Assembly (NCBI RefSeq): GCF_041734735.1
Contig: NC_134894.1
Coordinates: 59,026,664-59,090,663 of the forward strand
Direction: 5' to 3'
From: Babylonia areolata
Taxonomy: Eukaryota > Mollusca > Gastropoda > Neogastropoda > Buccinidae
DNA: 64,000 bases
Part shown: positions 46,647 to 57,310 of the stretch, in pieces
Position numbering within the stretch: position 1 is the first letter of the stretch
Layout: each line of letters begins with the position of its first letter
Translations under genes and position numbers: made by a program
Notes under the pieces: model-generated
Databases searched by the model: none
What the model was told of the DNA's origin: nothing
The model's input: the letters and a program-made list of their open reading frames with translations, nothing else

Positions 46647-46966
46647 AAAAGGCTTCAATATCTACAATCCTGTCATGTTTAGGCTTTTGTTGCCTGTTCT
46701 ATTTGCACTGGGTGAGGATAAGCTAATGCTTTAGTTTAATGTTTTACTACGTAAGCGAGCAAAGACAATCACACAGAAGGTAAAACCTCTTTTTAATTTG
46801 AATGTATCTGTCACACTTTGATGCCTCACTAGACATCTAGTTGAACAGCATGCTGGAATTGTCCCATGTGTTCATAACGCCTGAATGATACAGGAATACA
46901 TGATGACTAAATAGTGACATTAGTGAAACATTATGTTGCTCCGCCGCTCCTTGAACTGGAAATCTT

Positions 46967-47396
46967 AAAAGGAAATTTTCTATCTAAAATTACGTTTAAA
47001 TAACATACTTACCGTGACCCAACTAGTGCAGACTCCGGCAGGGGTCTGACATTCCTGTCCTGTGCAAACTACTATCCGCCTATGCGGAGAAATCGAAAGT
47101 ACTATGGCCGATAACCTCCCGGAAGTAGGTAACCTCCCCTTTGTCCTGCTGGCTAGCGTCCTCTTTTTCCGGCAGCCATCATGACTCCTGTTCCTGTGCT
47201 CTCCATACGGCTAGGGTTTTTTTGTTGTATTTTCTGTCTGTCTGTCACATCTCTGGCGTTCTTGTTTTTTGTCAAATTATGTCTCCAACCAGGTCACATA
47301 ATTATGTAGCTCGATTGGGCGATCGCGCTAAAATTCAGGCGCTATCTCAATCGGTGAATGACTACTCTCTGAATAAAGTACATGGATAACAATGCA
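46967..47396 (+). repeat. Dispersed repeat family I, full-length copy
   Basis: GGAAATTTTCTATCTAAAAT through CCGGCAGGGGTCTGACATTC to ATTGGGCGATCGCGC and GAATAAAGTACATGG. On minus the sequence GGGTCACGGTAAGTATG is a perfect donor-like motif. Confidence 0.7.
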
Positions 47397-47978
47397 CAAA
47401 AAAAAAAGGCTTCCATGAATGGGAACCCCATTAATATCCAGAACATGCTTAAATGTAACAAACTTTGAATGTTGGGTTTATTACATTAAAATCTTTTTTT
47501 TTTTTTAAATTCAGGAAAACAGTTGTTTTTTTTTTTAAACTATGAGTCTGTTATTGACTTTTGTCATTTTTTTTTTACCGGTAACTTTTCTTCTTCTGTT
47601 GTAGACACTTTTTTTTTTTTTTTTTTAAATACTTTTAATGTTATTGCTAAGCTTGACAAGCTCTGTTAACGAAATTCATATTTGGAAAGAATAGAATCAG
47701 GATATACATACACTATGGGTGAAAACAAATTAAAGCACCCAGCTAATTGTGCAATTATGTTCCAATGCTCTTGTCTGGGAAGTTTGCCAGTGCAAAACAC
47801 CAAGTTGAGCCTCTTGGTAACAACATGACCAAGAGACTTCTTTGTCAACTGCCTGATTAGAGTAGGATATAGATCTGTGGGTTGTAATTTAGTATCGTGT
47901 CAGGTTTTGTGTTGCGTATGTCTGGACTGTTTCTTCTACCTCTAGTGGAACTGTCTATAACTTATGGGTGGAACAGAA

Positions 47979-48361
47979 GACGGGCGCAATAGCCGAGTGG
48001 TTAAAGCGTTGGACTGTCAATCTGAAAGTCCCGGGTTCGAATCACGGTGACGGCACCTGGTGGGTAAAGGGTGGAGATTTTTACCATCTCCCAGGTCAAC
48101 ATATGTGCAGACCTGCTAGTGCCTGAACCCCCTTCGTGTGTATATGCAAGCAGAAGATCAAATGCGCATGTTAAAGATCCTGTAATCCATGTCAGCGTTC
48201 GGTGGGTTATGGAAACAAGAACATACCCAGCATGCACACCCCCGAAAACGGAGTATGGCTGCCTACATGGCGGGGGTAAAAACGGTCATACACGTAAAAG
48301 CCCACTCGTGCGCATACGAGTGAACGTGGGAGTTGCAGCCCACGAATGCAGAAGAAGAAGA
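47979..48361 (+). mobile_element. SINE-A copy with target duplication
   Basis: Full copy with a (GAA)n tail. Flanks GTGGAACAGAA and GTGGAACGGAA differ by one base. Confidence 0.9.
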
Positions 48362-48469
48362 AAGTGGAACGGAAAACAGACTTGATGATAAAATTACAGC
48401 GGAGAGGACTGGAACCTCACTGACCCATTTGATCAAAAGAACTGCTCTGTCTTCAGACCAACGACAAAC

Positions 48470-49000
48470 AAGAGAGGCAAGGCCTTCAAGACTCACTTGT
48501 GATAAATTAAGTCCCCTAGCATTAATTACAGAGTAATTTCCCTTTTTTACTATCTGCACCAAAACGTTTGCAAAAGAAATAAAAATTCCATGCTTAGCAA
48601 AAGAAGTTCCTGTTTGAACAAAAAAATGATAATAATGACTCCTCTTGCTGTTGTGTCAGAATAAGAGGTCAAAGTGCCAAGTTTAGAGAATACAAAAAAT
48701 ATAAATATAACAGTAAATGCAGTTTGCATATAATTAGGCTTCTTTTTTTATTTTTTTGTGCCCATCCCAGAGGTGCAATATTGTTTTAAACACGATGACT
48801 GGAAAGAACTGAATTTTTCCTATTTTTATGCCAAATTTGGTGTCAACTGACAAAGTATTTGCAGAGAAAATGTCAATGTTAAAGTTTACCACGGACACAC
48901 AGACACGTGGACACACAGACACGTGGACACACACACACACACACAGACAACCGAACACCGGGTTAAAACATAAACTCACTTTGTTTACACAAGTGAGTCA
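48470..49000 (+). repeat. Dispersed repeat family G
   Basis: Shorter form, as at 8128, lacking the internal segment. Ends ACACAAGTGAGTCA. Confidence 0.78.
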
Positions 49001-49124
49001 AAAAGGTGAAAACATTGGAAGCAAAGACACAGCGCAATCTATCCAATGTTCAGTGTGTGACAAATGAAATGAATAAAATGATCAAACCTCTTTGTGTCTA
49101 AGCTTGAGACTGTGGGCTTTACTG

Positions 49125-49492
49125 TTGCTAATAGGAATAGCGATCACGCCTTAATTTTAGCCCGATCGCCCAATCGAGCTACATAATCATGCGACCTGTT
49201 TGAAGGCATAATTAGACAAACAACAAGGACGCCAAAGAATCGACAGACAGATAGAAAATATAAAAAAAACTTAGCTGTATGCAGTGCACAGGAACAGGTG
49301 TCGAGATGGCTGCCGGAAAAAGAGGGTGCTAGCTAGTGGGACAAAGGGGAGGTTACCTACTTCCAGGGAGATTATCGGCCGTAGTTGCTCTCTTTTTCTC
49401 CGCATAGGCGGATAGTAGTTTGCAAAGGACAGGAATGTCAGACCCCTGCCGGAGCCTGCACTAGTTGGGTCACGGTTAAGTATGTGTAATTG
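49125..49492 (-). repeat. Dispersed repeat family I, inverted copy
   Basis: Matches 46967-47396 in reverse, with GATCGCCCAATCGAGCTAC and GCACTAGTTGGGTCACGG. Confidence 0.7.
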
Positions 49493-49626
49493 AAGTATGA
49501 TTTTTAATGTTTTACTGGACACATAATTCAGTTGTCTGCTGGAACATTCCATGCCGATGGGATGCCTGGCGGATAAAGTACAACGACTAAAGAGTGGAAC
49601 CGATTTAGTGGCACCAAGACAGCACC

Positions 49627-49997
49627 AGTTTCAGTTTCTCAAAGGAGATGTCACTGCGTTCTGACAAATCCATACACTACTTCACATCTCACCCTCAGGA
49701 AGCCAGCATCCAGCATCACATGCCAAGCCCTGACCTGGAACCCGCAGGGAAAGAGGAAGAGAGGCCGGCCTCGCAACAGCTGGAGGCGAGATACCGAGGC
49801 AGAGCTGAAGCAGCAAGGGACCAAATGGACTGGAATGGCCAGAACAGCCCAGAACAGAGTGCGATGGCGAGGGAGGGGTCGTCGATGGCCTATGCTCCAC
49901 CAGGAGCGATGGGCAAAATGAATGAATGACTTCACATCTGCTAGGCAGATGCCAAGACCAGCAGCATAACCCCGATGCCCATGGTCAGGACTTGATA
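49627..49997 (+). repeat. Short SINE-like repeat C interrupted by a LINE fragment
   Basis: First half 49627-49690, second half 49929-49997. The break has ACTTCACATCT on both sides, a target duplication left by the inserted LINE piece. Confidence 0.75.
49691..49928 (+). mobile_element. LINE fragment (end of reverse-transcriptase ORF) nested in repeat C
   Basis: The plus frame reads ALTWNPQGKRKRGRPRNSWR, then RDTEAELKQQGTKW. This is the classic last segment of LINE reverse-transcriptase ORFs, ending ERWAK and a stop, followed by (AATG)n. The 5'-truncated insertion has an 11-bp target duplication. Confidence 0.82.
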
Positions 49998-50007
49998 GGT
50001 ATACCTA

Positions 50008-50200
50008 TCAGAGTGGATTTCCTCTACAGAATTTTGCCAGGGAAAACACTTATGCTACCTATGGGTTCTTTTTTTAGTGTGCTTAGTGTGTGCAGCACAC
50101 AGAACCTCAGTGTATCATCTCACCCAAATGACTAGATATTCAGTTTGATTTTTACAAACTTGTGAGACAGGGGGGAGACTGGGGCTCGAACTCAAAACAC
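50008..50200 (-). mobile_element. SINE-B, old fragment
   Basis: ATTTTGCCAGGGAAAACACT and CATCTCACCCAAATGACTAG on plus match the SINE-B core. Head and tail are lost. Confidence 0.6.
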
Positions 50201-50226
50201 TCATGAACACTGCATCAGTTCTGTAA

Positions 50227-50690
50227 CTGCAATGTTTTAAAAGCAAATATGTGAAATGCTTTTATTTGAGAACATATGTTTATTACTCTTGTTTAATCAA
50301 GTAAACCGTGTGTGTGGGTGGGTGTGGGTGTGTGATGATTATCTGGTTGTGGTTTTCCGCAATTTATCTTTATTCTTATCATATCTGTCTTATTATAATC
50401 AATGTGCAATATAGTAGGCTATGCTTATAATTATATTCAAAATTATGTTTCTTAATTCTTTCTGTTTTTACATTAAGAATACCAGTTATTATCTGCAGTG
50501 TGTGGATGTATGTATGAAACGGTGTCTGTGATATTTTTTACATTTGTGTCTTTGTAATATTCGTAAAAGCTGTTGTTGACTTTTACAATTATGGTCCCAA
50601 TGCTGTTTACTTGTCTATGTTGTGATAATGCACCTGACCAAATTTCTCCAGTTGGAGATACTAAAGTTATTGTTATTCTTATTCTGTAAA
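50227..50690 (+). repeat. Dispersed repeat R3, inverted copy
   Basis: Reverse of 36196-36660. Here no SINE-A2 follows its AAAGTTATTGTTATTCTTAT end. Confidence 0.7.
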
Positions 50691-50769
50691 CATTTACTGC
50701 TAGATTTATTTTTTGTTGTTGTTTGTTTGTTCTGGCGGACTCTTTGCTCATTATCAACACAGCCACAGA

Positions 50770-51108
50770 TGATTTGAGTTTAAAACTGTGACAACAAATC
50801 AGATGACAGACTGATTTGAGTTTAAAACTGTGACATCAGATGACAGACTGATTTGAGTTTAAAACTGTGACAACAAATCAGATGACAGACTGATCTGAGT
50901 TTAAAACTGTGACATCAGATGACAGACAGATTTGAGTTTAAAACTGTGACATCAGATGACAGACTGATTTGAGTTTAAAACTGTGACATCAGATGACAGA
51001 CTGATCTGAGTTTAAAACTGTGACATCAGATGACAGACTGATTTGAGTTTAAAACTGTGACATCAGATGACAGACTGATCTGAGTTTAAAACTGTGACAA
51101 CAAACGTT
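50770..51108. repeat. 37/42-bp minisatellite
   Basis: About nine units of TGATTTGAGTTTAAAACTGT plus GACATCAGATGACAGAC (37 bp). Some units have GACAACAAATCAGATGACAG (42 bp). Confidence 0.93.
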
Positions 51109-51118
51109 ATATATAATA

Positions 51119-51460
51119 AACATGCACACAGTCACTTATACCAGTGAAAAGGGATAAATTCACTGCTCACAAATTTTCTTTTCAATTAACAGTTTTTCCT
51201 TCCTCATAAAATCATGTACAGATATAATATACATATATATATGCTAACGGTGGTCTTGAGATTTCGCCCTTCACAGAAGAAATGGTATACAAATTTGCAG
51301 CAAGATACTTACATGGTGAGTTTTTATTTTATGGTGTCTCACTGTCAGTCATTTGTACATGTGCCCTTCATCTTGTAATGTCCTGCACACACACACACAC
51401 ACACACACACATTATACATCATCATTTGCAATATTCTGTAAGTAGAAGATAAGTGTCTGT
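51119..51460. other. Intronic stretch, nothing recognised
   Basis: AT-rich, with a (CA)n tract at 51387-51411. Confidence 0.4.
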
Positions 51461-51466
51461 AGATAA

Positions 51467-51501
<35 letters not shown>

Positions 51502-51539
51502 CGTGTGTTGTGTTTTGTGTGTGTGTGTTTTGTTGTTGT

Positions 51540-51571
<32 letters not shown>

Positions 51572-51619
51572 AGTGTGTGTATGTGTGTGTTGTGTTTTGT
51601 GTGTGTGGTTTTTTTGTTG

Positions 51620-51672
<53 letters not shown>

Positions 51673-51697
51673 GTGTTTTGTGTGTGTGTTTTTGTTG

Positions 51698-51794
<97 letters not shown>

Positions 51795-51823
51795 GTGTTT
51801 TGTGTGTGTGTGTATTTTTGTTG

Positions 51824-51866
<43 letters not shown>

Positions 51867-51869
51867 TTG

Positions 51870-51918
<49 letters not shown>

Positions 51919-51966
51919 GTGTTTTGTGTGTGTGTTTTTTTGTTGTTTTGTGTGTGTGTGTGTGTG

Positions 51967-52007
<41 letters not shown>

Positions 52008-52041
52008 TTTGTTTTGTGTGTGTGTGTGTGTGTGTTTGTTG

Positions 52042-52079
<38 letters not shown>

Positions 52080-52111
52080 TTGTTGTTTTGTGTGTGTGTG
52101 TGTGTTTGTTG

Positions 52112-52158
<47 letters not shown>

Positions 52159-52178
52159 TTGTTTTGTGTGTGTGTGAG
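51467..52178. repeat. 0.7-kb interrupted (TG)n satellite
   Basis: (TG)n blocks of 8 to about 55 units separated by TTTTGTTGTTTTG-type spacers, 11 or more times. The long translated frames on both strands (Cys-Val, His-Thr) are products of the repeat. Confidence 0.95.
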
Positions 52179-52294
52179 GAAGGGGAAAGCATGAAGAGGG
52201 GAAACGACAGATCATGAACACACTGGTCATAAGGATCAGATGCCGGAGGGCAAGGCCTCTATAATCATTTAGAAATAAAACCAAACAAAAACTA

Positions 52295-52877
52295 AACAAG
52301 AGAGGCAAGGCCTTCAAGACTCACTTGTGATACACTTAAAAAAAAAAATCCAAGCTTTTTATGTATCGAGTATAATTTCAAAATGTATTGTTTAAGATGA
52401 GAAAGATCAGTTTAAAGCAAATTAAGTCCCCTAGCATTAATTACAGAGTAATTTCCCTTTTTTTACTATCTGCACCAAAACGTTTGCAAAATAAATAAAA
52501 CTTCCATGCTTAGCAAAAGGATTTCCTGTTTGAACAAAAAACGATAAAAATGACTGCTCTTGTTGCGTCAGAATATCAGATCAAAGTGCCAAGTTTAGGG
52601 AATACAAAAAATATAACAGTAAATGCAGTTTGCATATAATTAGGCTTCATTATTTATTTGCTTGTGCCCATCCCAGAGGTGCAATATTGTTTTAAACAAG
52701 ATGACTGGAAAGAACTGAATATTTCCTATTTTTATGCCTAATTTGGTGTCAACTGACAAAGTATTTGCAGAGAAAATGTCAATGTTAAAGTTTACCACGG
52801 GCACACAGACACACACACACACAACCGAACACCGGTTTAAAACATAGACTCACTTTGTTTACACAAGTGAGTCAAAA
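52295..52877 (+). repeat. Dispersed repeat family G, full-length copy
   Basis: Long form as at 32729-33312. Confidence 0.8.
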
Positions 52878-53090
52878 CATGAATCAAAGTAGTATGAATC
52901 AAAGTTCAGTCTGCAGATTTATTTCTGGTGTACTTCCAAGGACGCATTTTCAAATTCCTGTTTCAATTTGAAAAGGCTTCTTTGCAAGTGCCGCAGAAAT
53001 ATTTCATTTGTGTTCATTTCATGAGCTGGGACGATGCTGATCAGGTGAGCTCTGACTGGTACATCCCCCTTGCTTCAAGGCTTATCACTT

Positions 53091-53322
53091 TTAACTCTCT
53101 CCATACGAACGGTGAAAGAGACGACGTTAACAGCGTTTCACCCCAATTACCATCATCAAAATATTGCAAGCGGAAGGTTCTTATACTGAAGAGGTGAATG
53201 TTGACAAAGAATACCACAATTCTGATGACGTAAGCTAAAGGTTGGGTCATTCAGACACCCACTGGACATCCGAGGGGTCTGTGTAGAGGAGAAGAGAGGA
53301 CTGGCCGTACTGAGTGAGTTAA
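53091..53322 (+). mobile_element. TTAA MITE (family E), copy 4
   Basis: TTAACTCTCTCCATACGAAC to GCCGTACTGAGTGAGTTAA. Confidence 0.78.
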
Positions 53323-53412
53323 GAACTGCCAGGAGTGAAGGTGACAGAATAGCTCAGACACTCGATCTTTTGCCAATAGAAACAGTGAGGGTCTGGGTTT
53401 GATGCCCACTCT

Positions 53413-53692
53413 GATGGGCGCAATAGCCGAGTAGTTAAAGCGTTGGACTGTCAATCTGAGGGTCCCGGGTTCGAATCACGGTGACGGCGCCTGGTGGGTA
53501 AAGGGTGGAGATTTTTACGATCTCCCAGGTCAACATATGTGCAGACCTGCTAGTGCCTGAACCCCCTTCGTGTGTATATGCAAGCAGAAGATCAAATACG
53601 CACGTTAAAGATCCTGTAATCCATGTCAGCGTTCGGTGGGTTATGGAAACAAGAACATAGCCCAGCATGCACACCCCCAAAAACGGAGTATT
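53413..53692 (+). mobile_element. SINE-A, 3'-truncated copy
   Basis: Intact head and core, stops at AAAACGGAGTATT without the (GAA)n tail. Confidence 0.88.
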
Positions 53693-53852
53693 CATGTTTG
53701 TGAATAATATGCACGTTTTAAACATCGGCTTTTACATTGTACAGTGCAGCTGAGCATGTTTTTCATGGAAAGGTGCTTTATAAATTATACTATTATATCC
53801 TCTGGTAAAAATGTGTATAAGTCCACTGTGATAGGTAAACAAATATGCATGC

Positions 53853-53912
53853 ACTAAAGGCCAGACTAAGTGCATTGGGTTATGCTTCTGGTCAGGCATC
53901 TGCCTACCACTA
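53853..53912 (-). repeat. Short SINE-like repeat C fragment
   Basis: GGTTATGCTTCTGGTCAGGC on plus matches the inverted repeat C. Confidence 0.6.
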
Positions 53913-53919
53913 GTACCAG

Positions 53920-54680
53920 GACCTACAATTATATTGTCTTTTTTTTGGTCTTTTTTCTTAACTCACTTTGGCTCCTGTCCATGAAATTGCAGGCGAAGGG
54001 TTTTTTCATGAGCAGGGATGGTAGATATAAATCACTGGGAAATTTATTTACCTACTGAAACATAAAAAAAAGAAAGAAAAAAAAAAAGACGATAATAAAT
54101 GATCATAGCATTTTACCTTTAAAAAGGACTGGCAATGTGTGACTGAAAATGTGGCTTTAATTTCAGATGGCCAATCCCCTTTTTCAAATTCCTGGAGTTC
54201 AGAGGCGGAGCTGCTGAAATGTCATTTTCTGGGGAAAGCCAGGCCCACATGCCTGTCAACTGAAAAAGAGGCCAAACCTCTCTGTGGCCATAATTACGAG
54301 CCGATCAAATTTCATACGCTGGTTGCATACTCCCATGAGCCCCCAAAACTAACAACCATTGATTGCTGTTTCTGCACGAGCCCGACAAATAACAATCAAC
54401 ACTGAATGTCTTGTCATTTACTCGATCACAAAGTTGCTGACAACTTTTCCGAACTCCAGCGAAATTCTGCCGCGTCACTGACACACCCGCTGGAACTATG
54501 CTTGCAAACCCAAGTGGTTCATCCGTCTAAAACCAGAACCTGGTAAAAAAAAAAAATTATTACGTAATATAATGTAGTTGATTCCGGTCTTTCACCCCGG
54601 TTCCCCCGCCCCCTCCCTACTCCTCGGTCCCCTTCTCCCGCCCCAAAATGAACATAACCAGCCGCTAAATCACCTTGATC
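53920..54680. other. First-intron stretch, nothing recognised
   Basis: A plus-strand frame at 54139-54405 is open for 88 codons, but it shows no domain, no exon signals that pair with anything, and no repeat relatives in the window. Left unassigned. Confidence 0.4.
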
Positions 54681-54895
54681 TACCGGGTGGGGGGTGATAG
54701 GGACTGCTCCTGTGCGCAGGTCAAAATGGCTGAAAAGTGCTCACGAAAGTTTTGTACCAAAGCTACAAGATCATGACACAGGCCTGCAGAAACTACTAAT
54801 GAGTGTTTTAGATGTAAACTTTTACCCTCAGTTTCTGTCTCAATGTGGTGGAAAAGCGTGCGGACTGATCCGTATGCACAACACCACATCTGCTC

Positions 54896-54897
<2 letters not shown>

Positions 54898-54932
<35 letters not shown>

Positions 54933-54938
54933 GTGTAT
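54898..54938. repeat. (TG)n microsatellite
   Basis: About 18 TG units with one C interruption. Confidence 0.93.
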
Positions 54939-55101
54939 AAAAGTAGATGCCTGATATTCGCATATAAACCCTGCGCGCTTGTCTTCTCCTGTGGTAATCC
55001 CTGTACGGGGTAAATATCCACGGGCCTAAAAAAAACAACTTTCACTGAAAACCATTAACACAGAATGGAAAATATTTGGAAAGTTGAGATTCAATACGCA
55101 C

Positions 55102-55154
55102 CTGTATTCCACAAATACTTCCGCACTTCGCTGGTGAACACTGCACATGACCAT
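55102..55154 (-). CDS. Exon 1 (proposed start), residues 1-17
   Basis: Opens at an ATG giving MVMCSVHQRSAEVFVEY and ends at a consensus donor (TACAG then GTGCGT). The frame upstream is open to a TGA near 55290 with no earlier in-frame ATG, so this is the first possible start. It ends in phase 2, which exon 2 needs (AG joined to G gives Arg). Two short upstream ORFs in other frames precede it. Linking it to exon 2 across about 9.9 kb rests only on phase, position and the promoter-like sequence behind it. An alternative is that this exon belongs to another transcript. Confidence 0.5.
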
Positions 55155-55560
55155 GTTCAACCTACTTTGACACGAATGAATTCGACAAACAAGAAAATCA
55201 TGTAATGGTATTGTGTAAGATCTTTTAAGGGAATGAAGGAGACACCACGGAATAAGCACTACCGAATACTTGAGAATCTGTCAAACTTTCTGTGTCCAAA
55301 AATCCTCATAATTGGTTTTTCCGGTGACTGGAAGCTCAAGGTTGCAGTCAACACGGGTTTGTGGGTGACACACTTTTCTGATTGGTCCGCACCACGGTGA
55401 CATATTCATCGTCCGCTATCTGTGTCGCCCGTTACTCGAATCTGAGAGACAGCCTGAACTTTAACACGCAGTTGAGGACTTGATTGGTTTGCGCCCATGA
55501 TAGTATATGAACTTTCGCGCAGGAGACTTGTCTTTGATTTTGTACAAGTGTACGATACTT
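55155..55560 (-). promoter_or_regulatory. Promoter and 5' UTR region of the pseudokinase gene
   Basis: On the minus strand, three CCAAT boxes (plus-strand ATTGGT at 55311-55316, 55381-55386 and 55483-55488) and an AT-rich CATATACTA near 55501 lie upstream of the proposed start codon. The stretch is free of recognised dispersed repeats, unlike its surroundings. Two short upstream ORFs fall between the boxes and the start. The exact transcription start cannot be placed, and a bidirectional promoter is possible, although no plus-strand exon is visible to its right. Confidence 0.4.
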
Positions 55561-55589
55561 GTCAGCCAGATAATGAGATCGCCTGGTGT

Positions 55590-56330
55590 TTGTGTGTGTG
55601 CGCGCGTGCGTGAGCGTGTGCCTTAAAGGGTGCGCATGCGGATGCGCAATATTTAGCTGTCAAGTATGATGATTTTATTTCATGATGGTGAATTGAATAA
55701 GCAGCAACTGCTTTTTTACATCAATGAAAAAAAAAAGGAGAAAAAAAAAAGGAAAAAATATAGGAGAGAGAGAGAGAAAAAAAAGAAACAAGCAGATGAA
55801 GAGCAACAATAACAACAAAATTCATATTTATATACTGTGCATATGTGTGTGTGTGTGTGTCTTCTATCAAGTGTGTGCATGCGGGCAAATGTGTGCATGT
55901 ATGAAGACTGAGATCGAGAGAGAGACAGACATAAAGAAGCTCCATAATTATGCTGAAGAGTAAGCTCAGTAAAACTGGCCGTGTAAGAGGATATGCTGTC
56001 ATGTGATCCCAAGGTATGCTGTATGACTGGAGCTGGGTGTTACGCCAAAGCACTCGGAAAAAGCAACATGGATGGTGTAGCTCAAGACAATTTAAAAGAA
56101 TGCGTTGGTTACATGTAACAATAGAGACAGCACTAAAGCAGCACAGGGCATACACACAATAAAGGGTTTCCTGTGTACAGGGTTAATTGGCTAATCACTG
56201 TTGTCTTATTTATTCATTTATTATTATTATTATTTTATTATTATATTATTATTATCATTACTACTACCTTTTTTATATCATAATTATTATTTATTTATTT
56301 ATGTAAGCTTATCTATTATTTATTCACCTT
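55590..56330. other. Intergenic stretch with A-rich, (GA)n and (TTA)n low complexity
   Basis: TG-rich near 55590-55620, A and GA-rich 55724-55800, (ATT)n 56206-56270. No exon seen on either strand. Confidence 0.5.
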
Positions 56331-56445
56331 TTTTTTTTCTCAAGGCCTGACGAAAGCGTTGGGTTACGCTGCTGGTCAGGCATCTGCTTGGCAGATGTGG
56401 TGTAGCTTATATGGATTTGACGCCTCCTTGAGCTACTGAAAACTG
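56330..56445 (-). repeat. Short SINE-like repeat C, inverted
   Basis: CTCAAGGCCTGACGAAAGCG to CGCCTCCTTGAGCTACTGAA on plus. Confidence 0.8.
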
Positions 56446-57084
56446 AAAAACTGTAAGATAGGGATAGCAAGAGCAAAAAGGTGAGGGATAAATCCCCTGC
56501 ATGCTCTCTGCCCAGTAATAGATAAAGTGGAAAAAAAACAACAACACAAATTGCAGACTCGGAACTGAGACATCAAAGAGAAGCGGAAGATTTTGGTTCA
56601 ATGGCTGGTTCCATGTCAGGACTGACAGTGCTAAATGTGTTTGAATGGAACCACACAGTTTAAGTTCTTACACTCCAAAAGCAGCGTCTTGGATTGGAAG
56701 CGTTGCTCAAAAAATTTCCTGGCTGAACCTGCAGGAGTCTGTTATCTCAGTCTCTGGCCTGGTTGACACCACAGGATTCAGAATGAAGGATCAAAGTGTT
56801 AGAATACAGCTATGTCACATGGACCTCTATCATGCATTATCATCATTTTCAACCTCATTCATCATCAAGATAAACAAAACTGGTCCCCAATTTCTGTGTG
56901 CTTTCATGCCCTGCTTTCCTGGTGATCCCGGGTTTTGATTCCCCCCCATCAAATTCAAGCTAGTGGTGAGTTCCTGTGTGTCAAAGAATTCAGTCTTAGC
57001 AGTTTAAAGGAAATCTGTCACTGGGAAGATGGGGTTGCGGTCATTATCATAGGAGGTGACAAAGCAATTACCATCATTAGTAAG
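56446..57084. other. Intergenic stretch, nothing recognised
   Basis: No exon, RNA gene or repeat family identified. Confidence 0.4.
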
Positions 57085-57310
57085 GTTAATAGGTGATGTC
57101 CTGTGCATATGTAGTTTCAGAAAATGCCCTTCTGAGCACTATCAGAGTGTTTCAGCAGCAGTGAAGTGTCTCCTTAGGTGTGTATATAGCCTTCTGATGA
57201 TCTAACAACAATAGTTCTCTGTGGACTGCCACTATTGGGACTGCAGTGGACAAACTTGGAGACAGCTGGTATGTATGTAATGCAACTGAAATGGCACATT
57301 AAAAATAATC
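57085..57310 (+). repeat. Dispersed repeat family H, old copy
   Basis: TTTCAGCAGCAGTGAAGTGT, then GTGGACTGCCACTATTGGGA, heavily diverged. Confidence 0.5.

Larger units (their letters stand above)
7109..55154 (-). other. Gene model: tandem-pseudokinase scaffold protein, 17 coding exons
   Basis: Seen: 17 open segments in order on the minus strand, bounded by AG and GT, whose phases agree at every junction and total 4263 nt (about 1420 aa plus stop). Residues 18-530 are mostly helical and unrecognised. Residues about 600-834 form a first kinase-like fold (helix C motif RELSLLKELRHENIV, catalytic-loop position HRGLTAGN, LAGF where DFG belongs, then SAPE). Residues about 835-1097 form a second (LCDFSPDT in the loop, RAAPE, CWQLDKTRRPP in the last helix). 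The tail has YEDV, YEDP and LPPR motifs. Known: kinases lacking the HRD or DFG aspartates are usually pseudokinases acting as allosteric or docking modules. Inferred: a cytoplasmic scaffold whose tail recruits SH2 and SH3 proteins. No orthologue recognised, so no symbol. Splicing details of exons 1 to 3 are the least certain. Confidence 0.8.

Noticed and set aside
47666-47848. Minus-strand frame suspected to be a transposase remnant
   Set aside because: No recognisable motif and no terminal repeats were found, so no call was made.
50770-51108. Regular repeats considered as a CRISPR-like array
   Set aside because: Units abut with no variable spacers, and the genome is plainly eukaryotic; it is a minisatellite.
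51412-52317. Very long open frames in both strands (His-Thr and Cys-Val repeats)
   Set aside because: Pure products of the TG satellite; no start context, domain or exon signals.
54139-54405. 88-codon plus-strand frame with several cysteines
   Set aside because: No domain, no matching exons, no family support; kept as unassigned sequence.
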